Source of the DNA: Cryptosporidium bovis
Taxonomy: Eukaryota; Apicomplexa; Conoidasida; Eucoccidiorida; Cryptosporidiidae
Direction: 5' to 3'
DNA length: 29,377 bases
Assembly: GCA_009768925.2 (NCBI GenBank)
Contig: VHIT02000031.1
Location: forward strand, 1-29,377
Within the stretch, counting starts at the first letter, position 1; the number at the start of each line of letters is the position of its first letter. A program made the position numbers and the translations under genes. Positions 7,953-17,116 of the stretch are shown here, one piece after another. The notes beneath the pieces are model-generated. The model was given only the letters and a program-made list of their open reading frames with translations, was not told where the DNA came from and did no database searches.

Positions 7953-8250
7953 CAATGGTTATATTATGTAAATTAAAGGTATAACAAAAACAACAGTAAT
8001 TTGAAGATAATTGTTAGTTATAATAACATGTAGTAATTAGTTCTAATTAATTTTTTTTCTATCTATCATTGTTTTTAAATAACTCAAGCAATTATTACCC
8101 TGACTTCGTGAAATCGTTATTTACCCGCTGTGCAAAATTTATTAACACTGAGTCCCTGGTTGGACTAGACGAACAAAAATTCGATGAAATCCATTTAACA
8201 TAGCTTTAATGAAGATTATGACACTATTACTCATATAATTTGTATTCCAC

Positions 8251-11200
8251 ATGAGTTATAGAGGTAAAAATCACAAAAACAAAGGTCTTGAAATTGAACC
8301 CCCAAAGGAAGTAGAGGACCATCAGGACTTTTTACTGAAGGAATCAAAATGGATGTATGATTGTTTTATTAATGAACACAAATGGAAAGCAAGAACCTTT
8401 AAATTAGTTGCGCAATCCGCAGTTAAGTATCTGCAAACAAAGGATCAACGTCTGAAAAAGCGAAAAGAAGAAGAAGACAAAAGACTTAGATTGGTGTCGA
8501 AAAATATCTCTTCGAACATAAGTAAATTCTGGCAGAATATATCAAAAGTCGTAAGGCACAAAAAAATAAGTGAATTGAATAGGCAGTTGAGAATTAAACA
8601 ATTTGAGAAATTGGATAAACTTGTTCAAGAGACAGAAAGATATTTCGAAAGAATATCTATTGTTCCAAACCCCGGTAATAAGGCAAAAAGGAGTGAAATA
8701 AGTCCTAAAAACTCAGAGAGTAATTATGGAAATAATTACAATGTAAATGACAACGATAATGATTATTGTCATGAAAATGATAATAGCGACTTTGAGCTTG
8801 AAATCAACGAATTTAATGATATAGAAGAAAAAGATATTAAATTGGATTTAGAAATGGAGACATCTGAAGATGATCTTATTGAAATTGACACCGAATTAAA
8901 GGAATTAAATGAAGATGCTAATATGAACTTGGAAGAGTTATATAGAAAGTATTACGGACAGATGAATGAACCAAATGTTAAAAGTGACGTTTTACAGGAG
9001 CCTTGCACGCCGATAATGGACGAGCATATTTCTGTGTCAAGCGATTATTATGAGGATGAAGATGAAGTTAGTGACGAATTTGTTCCAGAACTTGTTGACA
9101 ACGAGGAACTTGAGGCTGAGAAGGACATGAGTGACGCAGACAAAGAAGATTGCGATGGTTGGGAAGAAGAATGTGCTGCCTTGGAAAACGAAAAAGAAAT
9201 ACCTTTGGAACAGTTGATATCAAAGATGAAGCAGTACGAAAATGAAAAATTGAATGATGATTTAAATAAAAATGACAACTCTGGAAGTGATTTGGATACT
9301 CATTCAGATCATAACTTAAGTTATTCAAGCAATGACACTGAAAACGATGTTTGTGGCGATTCCAATGAAAATACAACAGTATGTCGCGCTCGAGAAGCTC
9401 CTTTTCAAGTAGAGATCCCTTTTTTACTCAGATTATCAATGCGAGAATATCAACATACGGGATTAACATGGCTTGTAAAGCTTTATAAGGGAGGACTGAA
9501 TGGAATTCTTGCAGATGAAATGGGTTTGGGTAAAACAATTCAAACGATATCACTACTCGCCTATATTGCTTGTTATCATGAGAATTGGGGGCCACATTTA
9601 ATTGTCGTTCCCACAAGTGTAATGTTGAATTGGGAAATGGAATTTAAAAGATGGCTTCCGGGATTTAAAGTGATTACTTACTTTGGAACACCAAAGGAAC
9701 GTCAAAAAAAACGTACAGGATGGAGTGATCCCAATTCATTCAATGTTTGTATTGCTTCATATACTTTAATATTGCAGGATGCGCATATATTCAGAAGAAA
9801 ACAATGGAAATATCTTATATTGGATGAAGCTCAAAACATCAAAAACTTCAGATCACAAAAATGGCAAGTAATGCTTTCCTTCAATACTGAAAGAAGATTA
9901 CTATTAACAGGAACGCCATTACAAAACAACTTAATGGAATTATGGTCCCTACTTCATTTTCTGATGCCTCATATTTTTACTTCTCATTATGACTTCAAAA
10001 CGTGGTTTTCCGATCCACTTACATCTGCAATTGAAAATCAACAGGTAGAAAACGAGAAAAATCTGTTATCAAGGTTGCACTCTGTCTTAAGACCATTTTT
10101 ACTTCGCAGATTAAAAAGAGATGTTGAAAAAGAGATGCCTTCTAAGATTGAACACGTAATTAGGTGTCCATTAAGTAAACGCCAAAAAGAACTGTATGAT
10201 GAGTTTTTAGAAAGTAAAACTACGCAAAAAACATTGCTTGGTGGTGATTATATTGGATTGATGAACATTTTAATGCAATTAAGAAAGGTATGCAACCACC
10301 CTGACTTATTTGAACCCAAATTTATCAAAACTCCAATAGTTGAAAGTGGCTTGATGGTATCAGTTTCCACTCACTCTTTACTATACATTACCAACATATA
10401 TCCTACTATAACATCGGATGTCCCCTCATTAGGGCCAAACATTAAAACAAATAATTATTTGTTTCACAAAAAATCATTTAGTAACAATACAGATGGACAA
10501 CCTTTGTTTGAAAAGCTATTCAAAGAGAGAATAGTTAATTTGCCTAATCTTTTCCTATTATACAATGAAATCAAATATAGTAAGTACAAAGCTAATATGC
10601 AAAATGAACTTTCATATGCCAAATGGTTGGAAAAAGGTACTATTTATACTAGAAACATGGAACAAATGGAAAATAAAACAAATATATCAAACCTAGATTT
10701 CAAAAGAAGTGGATATTTGCCAGATATTAATCACTTCATTAAACTACAACTAAATTATATTGCATGTTCTAACGCGAGCGACTTTCAAATAATTGGCTTG
10801 GAATCAAATTATGTAAATAACTGTTCGAACTCAAATGCTGAGCATTTTTTTGTAGCAAATAACAAAACGAAAGGTAAAGGTTTGAATATGAGCGACGGGG
10901 AACAAGTTTCTGAAAATCACTGTAACAACGGGAATATTGATTTAACAAAAGATGACAAAACAAGCCTTTATATGCAATGGAGTCCTTCATGTGAATTCCC
11001 ACACTTGGTTGATGACTCAATTCAGTTATTTCACAAAAACTCCACAAATAAAAGTAAATCAGTGATACTTTGTCGTTTTCCACAAAACTTTTGTCCTCGG
11101 AAGGTGTTGTTTGGCACTGATTTAAGAAGATTTTTGTTTAACGAGTTTCGCTGCATTAAAAATGATGTATTTGATGTTGATAATACACTTACTTCATCAT

Positions 11201-12621
11201 CGTTTCCAAAAGTAAGAAATTCGTACTTAAGTTCAAAGTGCAACTCCAATTTCAACCTACCAAACCCCATATATTGTCAGTATTCGGATTCTCTTTCGAG
11301 CTCTGCGTTTATCTCAAAAACTAATACCCTAGATCATTTGTTGTTTGTAAAAACAAACTACTCAAAACAGCTGCCAATTTTGAAACTACTGATAATTCTG
11401 TTATCATCAAAGGTAATTTCCACAGTTAAATTTATTAATTTGGAGGGAAAGTATTCAATCACAAAAAGAGAGGCATACAATAACTCATCCTCTCCAAAAG
11501 TCACCGAGGAAATAAAACTCAATTGCGGCGAATTATATTCTATTTCGTCTCTTTACCATTGTATAATCCCACCAAGACGCACGATTGAAGATGATTGTGG
11601 AAAGTTTCAAGTGCTCTCTAAACTTCTTCATAAACTCTCAAATGATGGCCACAGGTGTATAATATTTACTCAAATGAGCAAAATGTTAGATATATTAGAG
11701 GCCTTTATAAATTTACATGGATATAATTATATAAGATTAGATGGGAGCACTAAGGTTGATGAGAGACAAAAGCTTGTAAATAGATTTAATAGGGATAAAA
11801 GGATTTTTCTGTTTATTTCTTCGACAAGATCAGGAGGAGTTGGTCTGAACTTAACTGGTGCAGATACCGTTATTTTCTATGATTCTGATTGGAATCCTGC
11901 AATGGACAGACAAGCAATGGATCGTTGTCACCGTATTGGTCAAACAAGAGATGTGGGTATTTATAGATTGATATCTGAATGGACGATAGAAGAAAATATA
12001 TTTAGAAAGCAGTTACAAAAAAGGCTTTTGGATGATGTAGTCGTCGATCAGGGACACTTCACTACGGAATTTATAACCAAAAACGATATACAGAAAATGA
12101 TTGGATCAAGAACAAATAATATGCTCAAAACTGAGAACAATGACATATACACAACCAGAGTGCTTCACGAAGGATTAAATTCTTCTAATTTAAACAATGC
12201 TTACGATGAACAAAACAAAAAGGAATTTGAGGATGTACTTTCAAAGGTAGAGGACATGGATGACCTTGATGCACTCAAAAAGTCATCAAAAGAAATGGAT
12301 ACTGAGAAATGTGATTTTATTAATGAGTTTGAGGAAGAAAAAACAACTAATACCACATGTACTACCTTACCTGCCGAAAAGAACGACGACTCAGCGATAG
12401 ATTCAAATGTCAACAAGCTGCTTGGATACTGCATCAACTTTTTCGAGAACATTGCACTGCCGGAGGAGATTCAAAATGAGATTGAACTACTAAAGTTTCA
12501 AATAGAGAATATAGACAAACTTAGCACGAGCGAAGAATCAGAATATTGTTCAAATAGCGAAAACTCTGAAGATATACTAGATGATGAAGATGCATATAGT
12601 GACAAACTTGGGGATAAATAA
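8251..12621 (+). CDS. SWR1/SRCAP-type SWI2/SNF2 chromatin remodelling ATPase
   Basis: A 1456-residue protein. Residues about 25-130 form a basic helical HSA domain (KWMYDCFINEHKWKARTFK), the platform for actin-related proteins. An acidic region follows (160-370). The first ATPase lobe has DEMGLGKT (422-429), the Walker B box DEAQ (525-528) and LLTGTPLQNN just after. The second lobe has the IIFTQM motif, SGGVGLNL and CHRIGQTRDV at about 1226. Between the lobes lies an insert of about 420 residues, from about 686 to 1110. Such a split ATPase is typical of the INO80/SWR1 branch, where the insert holds RuvBL1/2. With the HSA domain and total size (yeast Swr1 is about 1,500 residues) this points to the SWR1/SRCAP enzyme that places histone H2A.Z into nucleosomes. 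The C-terminal tail is acidic. INO80 identity is less likely from motif resemblance. The gene is intron-less. Confidence 0.9.
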   Translation: MSYRGKNHKNKGLEIEPPKEVEDHQDFLLKESKWMYDCFINEHKWKARTFKLVAQSAVKYLQTKDQRLKKRKEEEDKRLRLVSKNISSNISKFWQNISKVVRHKKISELNRQLRIKQFEKLDKLVQETERYFERISIVPNPGNKAKRSEISPKNSESNYGNNYNVNDNDNDYCHENDNSDFELEINEFNDIEEKDIKLDLEMETSEDDLIEIDTELKELNEDANMNLEELYRKYYGQMNEPNVKSDVLQEPCTPIMDEHISVSSDYYEDEDEVSDEFVPELVDNEELEAEKDMSDADKEDCDGWEEECAALENEKEIPLEQLISKMKQYENEKLNDDLNKNDNSGSDLDTHSDHNLSYSSNDTENDVCGDSNENTTVCRAREAPFQVEIPFLLRLSMREYQHTGLTWLVKLYKGGLNGILADEMGLGKTIQTISLLAYIACYHENWGPHLIVVPTSVMLNWEMEFKRWLPGFKVITYFGTPKERQKKRTGWSDPNSFNVCIASYTLILQDAHIFRRKQWKYLILDEAQNIKNFRSQKWQVMLSFNTERRLLLTGTPLQNNLMELWSLLHFLMPHIFTSHYDFKTWFSDPLTSAIENQQVENEKNLLSRLHSVLRPFLLRRLKRDVEKEMPSKIEHVIRCPLSKRQKELYDEFLESKTTQKTLLGGDYIGLMNILMQLRKVCNHPDLFEPKFIKTPIVESGLMVSVSTHSLLYITNIYPTITSDVPSLGPNIKTNNYLFHKKSFSNNTDGQPLFEKLFKERIVNLPNLFLLYNEIKYSKYKANMQNELSYAKWLEKGTIYTRNMEQMENKTNISNLDFKRSGYLPDINHFIKLQLNYIACSNASDFQIIGLESNYVNNCSNSNAEHFFVANNKTKGKGLNMSDGEQVSENHCNNGNIDLTKDDKTSLYMQWSPSCEFPHLVDDSIQLFHKNSTNKSKSVILCRFPQNFCPRKVLFGTDLRRFLFNEFRCIKNDVFDVDNTLTSSSFPKVRNSYLSSKCNSNFNLPNPIYCQYSDSLSSSAFISKTNTLDHLLFVKTNYSKQLPILKLLIILLSSKVISTVKFINLEGKYSITKREAYNNSSSPKVTEEIKLNCGELYSISSLYHCIIPPRRTIEDDCGKFQVLSKLLHKLSNDGHRCIIFTQMSKMLDILEAFINLHGYNYIRLDGSTKVDERQKLVNRFNRDKRIFLFISSTRSGGVGLNLTGADTVIFYDSDWNPAMDRQAMDRCHRIGQTRDVGIYRLISEWTIEENIFRKQLQKRLLDDVVVDQGHFTTEFITKNDIQKMIGSRTNNMLKTENNDIYTTRVLHEGLNSSNLNNAYDEQNKKEFEDVLSKVEDMDDLDALKKSSKEMDTEKCDFINEFEEEKTTNTTCTTLPAEKNDDSAIDSNVNKLLGYCINFFENIALPEEIQNEIELLKFQIENIDKLSTSEESEYCSNSENSEDILDDEDAYSDKLGDK

Positions 12622-12776
12622 TCAACGAAAATTAATTGTATATAAAAATGACATATTTCTTAAATCACTTGCATTGAAAATGTAATTGCTCAAGGCATAA
12701 AGTATATTTCAAACCATTCCGTGGGCACTGATTACCGCGTTAATTATTTTGTAATTAATATACCAACTTGAGAGAA

Positions 12777-13484
12777 ATGAATAAAAGGCCTAGAGAAATG
12801 ACAATTTGGAGTGAATATTCTTCAATACTTTCATCGAATATCGAAATATCTAACCCAGATGTTAGACAAGGTTGTATTGAGTTTCGGAAAGAGTTAACAG
12901 AACAGGTAACAATTCATCTAAGAGATCGCATTCCACAAAAAATTGTAGAACTCAACAAGAAAATGAGTATATCTAGCAAGCCTGGGAGTGTCTTAACATC
13001 AGAAGGCCTAAATGCCGATTCATATTGTAAGGATGGCAAAATAACTCCAAATTTGCAAATTAAGAAATTAATCACGTCTGTAAAACAGGAAGTTAGTGAA
13101 CTTATTGAAATGGTTGGTTCTATAAAGTTGTGGGTGCAATTAAACATTCCTCAAATTCAGGATGGAAACAATTTTGGGGTTGGTGTACAGGAAGAAACAA
13201 TACAAGAATTAAGCAGAGTAGAAGACGCAACTTTTTCCCTATATGAAAGCGTGTGCAAATATTATTCTGAAAGAGCAAGACTCTCTTCTAAAATCCTAAA
13301 ATATCCCGATGTTATCGATTATGTTGAAGCAGTTAGAGAATTGGATGAAAGATATTGGGTCTCCCTGCGTTGCTCAGTTGCTGACATGCGCAATAACTAT
13401 GCATGGCTGCACGATTTATTGACTAAGAATTGGCTTAAATTATGTAAACCTAGAAACACTGAAGGTGCAAATATGGTTTACTAA
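12777..13484 (+). CDS. PA28 (REG) proteasome activator subunit
   Basis: A 235-residue protein. The C-terminal half, residues about 95-235, matches the PA28 helical bundle. NIPQIQDGNNFGVGVQEE corresponds to LIPKIEDGNDFGVAIQEK of animal PA28, a segment that includes the activation loop. It is followed by KYYSERA, DVIDYVEAVRELDE, an LRCSVADMRNNYAWLHD helix and an end in Asn-Met-Val-Tyr, close to the MY end of PA28 gamma. PA28 forms a heptameric ring that docks through its C-termini onto the 20S proteasome and opens its gate. The segment around residues 55-95 is the usual variable loop. The start is the first ATG of the frame, at 12777. It is the only PA28-type gene seen, so it may form a homoheptamer. 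Confidence 0.9.
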   Translation: MNKRPREMTIWSEYSSILSSNIEISNPDVRQGCIEFRKELTEQVTIHLRDRIPQKIVELNKKMSISSKPGSVLTSEGLNADSYCKDGKITPNLQIKKLITSVKQEVSELIEMVGSIKLWVQLNIPQIQDGNNFGVGVQEETIQELSRVEDATFSLYESVCKYYSERARLSSKILKYPDVIDYVEAVRELDERYWVSLRCSVADMRNNYAWLHDLLTKNWLKLCKPRNTEGANMVY

Positions 13485-13728
13485 CCTCCTCTTAGAGTCA
13501 ATACTCTAATTTATCCCATTTTTTGTGGCAGCTCTGGAATAAACTTTTATATTTATTAAGCTTTCTTGTTCACTATGTTACATTTTTGTCACAATACCGC
13601 CGATTGCCTATTAATGTCCTAGATGAAATTTTTTTGTCGCAATAGCTAAATATTTAAATTTGTCAATAGTTTAAGATCTAACTGTGTTTGTTGTTAGAGC
13701 TCGTGTATTGAAGGTGAATTAGTTAAAG

Positions 13729-16700
13729 ATGACTTCTTTAGACAAGGTGAAATTGTTTGAGTCCTTACTTGAAAAAAAAACGGGACTTTCTATGGAAATG
13801 GCAGCTACATACAACCCATCTGACGTAGAATCCCACTGGGATTCTATATGGTGTGAATCACAATTGTTTACTCCAGATAATGAAAGAGCCAAAACTCTTA
13901 AATCAACTGAGAAATTTGTGATTGCATTACCACCTCCAAACGTGACAGGAAGGTTACACTTGGGTCACACCTTAACTGCTGCTATACAAGACAGTTTGTG
14001 TCGTTTTTACAGAATGACTGGTAAGGAAGTGCTTTGGATTCCAGGTACCGACCATGCCGGAATTGCGACTCAGTCTGTTGTGGAAAGAATTACATTGAAA
14101 GAAGAAAAAAAAACATTACATGATTTTTCACGAGAGGAATTCTTAAAAAAAATATGGGATTGGAAAGAAAAACACGGGTCTGCTATATGCTCTCAATTTC
14201 GTAGACTTGGATGTTCCTTTGATTGGTCTAGGGAATTCTTTACAATGAGCAAGCCTATGTCAAAAGCAGTAGTAAAAGCTTTCATTGATTTGTTCAACAG
14301 AGGATATATTTTTAGAAAAACTAGATTGGTTTCTTGGTCCTGCCATCTCCGTACAGCTTTATCAGATATTGAGGTGGATACAATGGAAATAGACAAGCCA
14401 ACTAGGATCAGAGTTCCCGGGCACGAAAAAACCGTCGAGGTTGGTGTATTGTGGCATTTTTCATATCCCATTGAGCAGCCTAATAGAAATTATGAATGGC
14501 ATTTCTTACCGGAAAACTTGAGCAGAATTGAAAAAGTAACTGTGGCAACAACTAGAATTGAAACTATGTTGGGTGACGTTGCAATAGCGATTCATCCAAA
14601 TGATGGAAGATACAAGAGTTTAGTTGGAAAACATTGTTTACATCCATTCATTAAAAATAGAAAGGTAATTGTTATTGAAGACGAATATGTTGACCCAGAC
14701 TTCGGAACTGGTTGCGTCAAAATCACTCCTGCTCATGACAAAAATGATTATGATATTGCAACGAGATACAATAAGAGGTGTCAAAGTTGTGGAACTGACG
14801 AGAAGTTGGACTTTATCTCTATTTTTACTGAAAATGGAGAAATTAATGAGAATTGTGGAATATTTTCAGGTATGCACCGTTTTAAGTGTAGGGAGGTAAT
14901 AGAAAAAGAATTGGATAGAATTGGTCTTCTTGTTGAAAAAACACCAAATTCAAAGCCCATGCAAATACCTATATGCACAAGATCGAATGACATTGTTGAG
15001 TTGATGTTAAAACCACAGTGGTGGATGGACTGCAAACCATTTGCAAAAAGGGCTTGCGATGCTGTAAGAAGTAAGAAGTTGATAATTGAGCCAAGTTTTC
15101 ACGAACAGACGTGGTTTTACTGGCTAGAAAATATTCAAGATTGGTGTGTCTCAAGACAGCTTTTGTGGGGTCATAGGATACCTGCATACAAAGTAATAAT
15201 GAAAGATGAAACCAAGAATACAGATGAAAAATGGGTTGCTGCAGAAAGTTCGGAATTAGCCATTCAAGAGGCAATTAGGATCTTTCATTTAGATGAGGAA
15301 TTTACTGTTGAGCAAGATGATGATGTTTTGGACACTTGGTTTTCGTCTGGACTTATCCCGTTTTCACCGTTAGGATGGCCAGAATTATGTAATGTAAAAG
15401 ATAGTGATTACTCCATATATTTCCCAACTACACTTATTGAAACAGGATCAGACATCATATTTTTCTGGGTTGCACGTATGGTAATGCTGAGTTTTGCTTG
15501 TACTGACCAGCTACCATTTAAAACTGTTTATCTCCACGCCATGGTCAGGGACTCGCAAGGAAGGAAGATGTCAAAATCCCTTGGAAACGTAATTGATCCT
15601 ATTGAAATAATTCAAGGAATTACTCTTGAAAGTTTGAATGAGAAACTTTCAGAAGGAAATTTGCCACAGTCTGAAATAAACAAATCAAGAGAAAATAATT
15701 CAAAGGACTTCCCAGATGGCATTCCGGAGTGTGGCGCTGATGCCTTAAGAATTGGCCTCCTTGCATACACTAAACAAGGTAGAAATATAAACCTGGATAT
15801 TAAGCGTGTTGTAGCATATAGATTTTTCTGCAATAAAATATGGAATGCATGTAAGTTCGTATTTTCTAACATTCAGTTATTGAAGGAACACATTTCAGTC
15901 GATAAATTTGAACTGTTATCATATTCTGAGCTATTTTCCAAGTATCGCAATGATCTTCAATGGGAGGACTACTTCATTTTATTCCGTTTGGCTAATTGTA
16001 TTCAAACTGTTAAAACATCATTTGAGAAATATTTGTTCTCAGAGGTAGTCACAGCAGTGTACAACTTTTGGTTATATGAATTATGCGATGTTTATTTAGA
16101 ACTTGTAAAGAACAGATTTAAGGATATTGGAAATAACTTTAATGCAGCATTCACAGCTGGTCAAGTACTATTTAAGTGTATTGAATACGGTTTAATACTA
16201 CTACATCCACTTACTCCCTTTGTAACAGAAGAACTTTACCAAAGAATAAAACAAATAGCCAATGGAACTCATTCCAAGGGTTCAATAAGCAGTTCATCAT
16301 ACCCATCTGTCTTCTCACACACCGAATTAACTCCAGCAAAAGACACAGAGTTTAAGGTAATGATGAATATTGTTTCAAAAATTCGTTCTTTGATGTCAAT
16401 TTTAGGAATTACCAATAAAGAAAAACCAAGCATTTCTGTGTTTATTCTCCTTAAAAACTGTGAGGATCGTATTAGCGATTTGATTATGAATGTTGCACCG
16501 CAATTTATCACTAGATTAACATTAATTTCAAGTACAGAGGTAGTTTCAGAGTCAAATTCGAACAGAATTGAGGAACTAAAAAAGACATGCATTCTAGATG
16601 CAGTTGATGAAAAGATTTCTTACTATTTAAGACCTCCAAATCAAGTAGACTTGTCTCTTGCATTAAAAAAGATAGGAAAACAATTAAGTTCAAATGAGAA

Positions 16701-16866
16701 GCTGTTAGAGTCGTATCTAAAAAAGAAATCTTCTCCTGCATACACGAAGGTACCTGAAATGGTTATGAGACAGAATGAGGAAAAAATTGAATCTCTTACA
16801 TCCACAATAGATACACTTAAGTTAGCATATTCAAACATTGAAAATTTGGTTGATTTACCAAAATAA
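13729..16866 (+). CDS. Valyl-tRNA synthetase
   Basis: A 1045-residue class I aminoacyl-tRNA synthetase that joins valine to tRNA-Val. The HIGH-type signature is PNVTGRLHLGH (HLGH at 77-80) and the KMSKS loop is GRKMSKSLGN (KMSKS at 613-617). TDHAGIATQ after the first signature, the editing (CP1) domain with TTRIETMLGDVA, GTGCVKITPAHD and NDYD, and DVLDTWFSSGL before the second signature are all typical of ValRS. The WFYWLEN/DWCVSRQLLWGHRIPAY block completes the catalytic core. The anticodon-binding helical domain follows (about 690-880), and the C-terminus is a coiled coil typical of ValRS (about 975-1040). Length fits the cytosolic enzyme of other eukaryotes. No organelle-targeting extension is obvious. 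The gene is intron-less. Confidence 0.97.
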   Translation: MTSLDKVKLFESLLEKKTGLSMEMAATYNPSDVESHWDSIWCESQLFTPDNERAKTLKSTEKFVIALPPPNVTGRLHLGHTLTAAIQDSLCRFYRMTGKEVLWIPGTDHAGIATQSVVERITLKEEKKTLHDFSREEFLKKIWDWKEKHGSAICSQFRRLGCSFDWSREFFTMSKPMSKAVVKAFIDLFNRGYIFRKTRLVSWSCHLRTALSDIEVDTMEIDKPTRIRVPGHEKTVEVGVLWHFSYPIEQPNRNYEWHFLPENLSRIEKVTVATTRIETMLGDVAIAIHPNDGRYKSLVGKHCLHPFIKNRKVIVIEDEYVDPDFGTGCVKITPAHDKNDYDIATRYNKRCQSCGTDEKLDFISIFTENGEINENCGIFSGMHRFKCREVIEKELDRIGLLVEKTPNSKPMQIPICTRSNDIVELMLKPQWWMDCKPFAKRACDAVRSKKLIIEPSFHEQTWFYWLENIQDWCVSRQLLWGHRIPAYKVIMKDETKNTDEKWVAAESSELAIQEAIRIFHLDEEFTVEQDDDVLDTWFSSGLIPFSPLGWPELCNVKDSDYSIYFPTTLIETGSDIIFFWVARMVMLSFACTDQLPFKTVYLHAMVRDSQGRKMSKSLGNVIDPIEIIQGITLESLNEKLSEGNLPQSEINKSRENNSKDFPDGIPECGADALRIGLLAYTKQGRNINLDIKRVVAYRFFCNKIWNACKFVFSNIQLLKEHISVDKFELLSYSELFSKYRNDLQWEDYFILFRLANCIQTVKTSFEKYLFSEVVTAVYNFWLYELCDVYLELVKNRFKDIGNNFNAAFTAGQVLFKCIEYGLILLHPLTPFVTEELYQRIKQIANGTHSKGSISSSSYPSVFSHTELTPAKDTEFKVMMNIVSKIRSLMSILGITNKEKPSISVFILLKNCEDRISDLIMNVAPQFITRLTLISSTEVVSESNSNRIEELKKTCILDAVDEKISYYLRPPNQVDLSLALKKIGKQLSSNEKLLESYLKKKSSPAYTKVPEMVMRQNEEKIESLTSTIDTLKLAYSNIENLVDLPK

Positions 16867-17116
16867 TAGTTTAAAATAGTAGCCGGACCGTAGAATTTGT
16901 TAATTTTTCTTTTTTACTTTTGTTCCTAATATTAAATGTAGGCGCTTTTTGTTTAATGTAGCCAGCGGTATGGCCAACCGCATAGATAACCGTCACATTT
17001 AGACTGAGGACAAGGAGACCTGGAAATTGTAAGAAATTGTAACCAAAGGGCAAAGTACTTATTTTTGGTGATATTAACACTCATTGTTGTATTTTTGTTG
17101 ATATTATATATGGAAC

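Noticed and set aside
9048-9376. Antisense open frames of 76 and 102 codons within the SWR1-type gene
   Set aside because: They mirror acidic repeats of the sense frame (Ser/Phe/His-rich antisense), have no family resemblance and lie inside a clearly coding gene.
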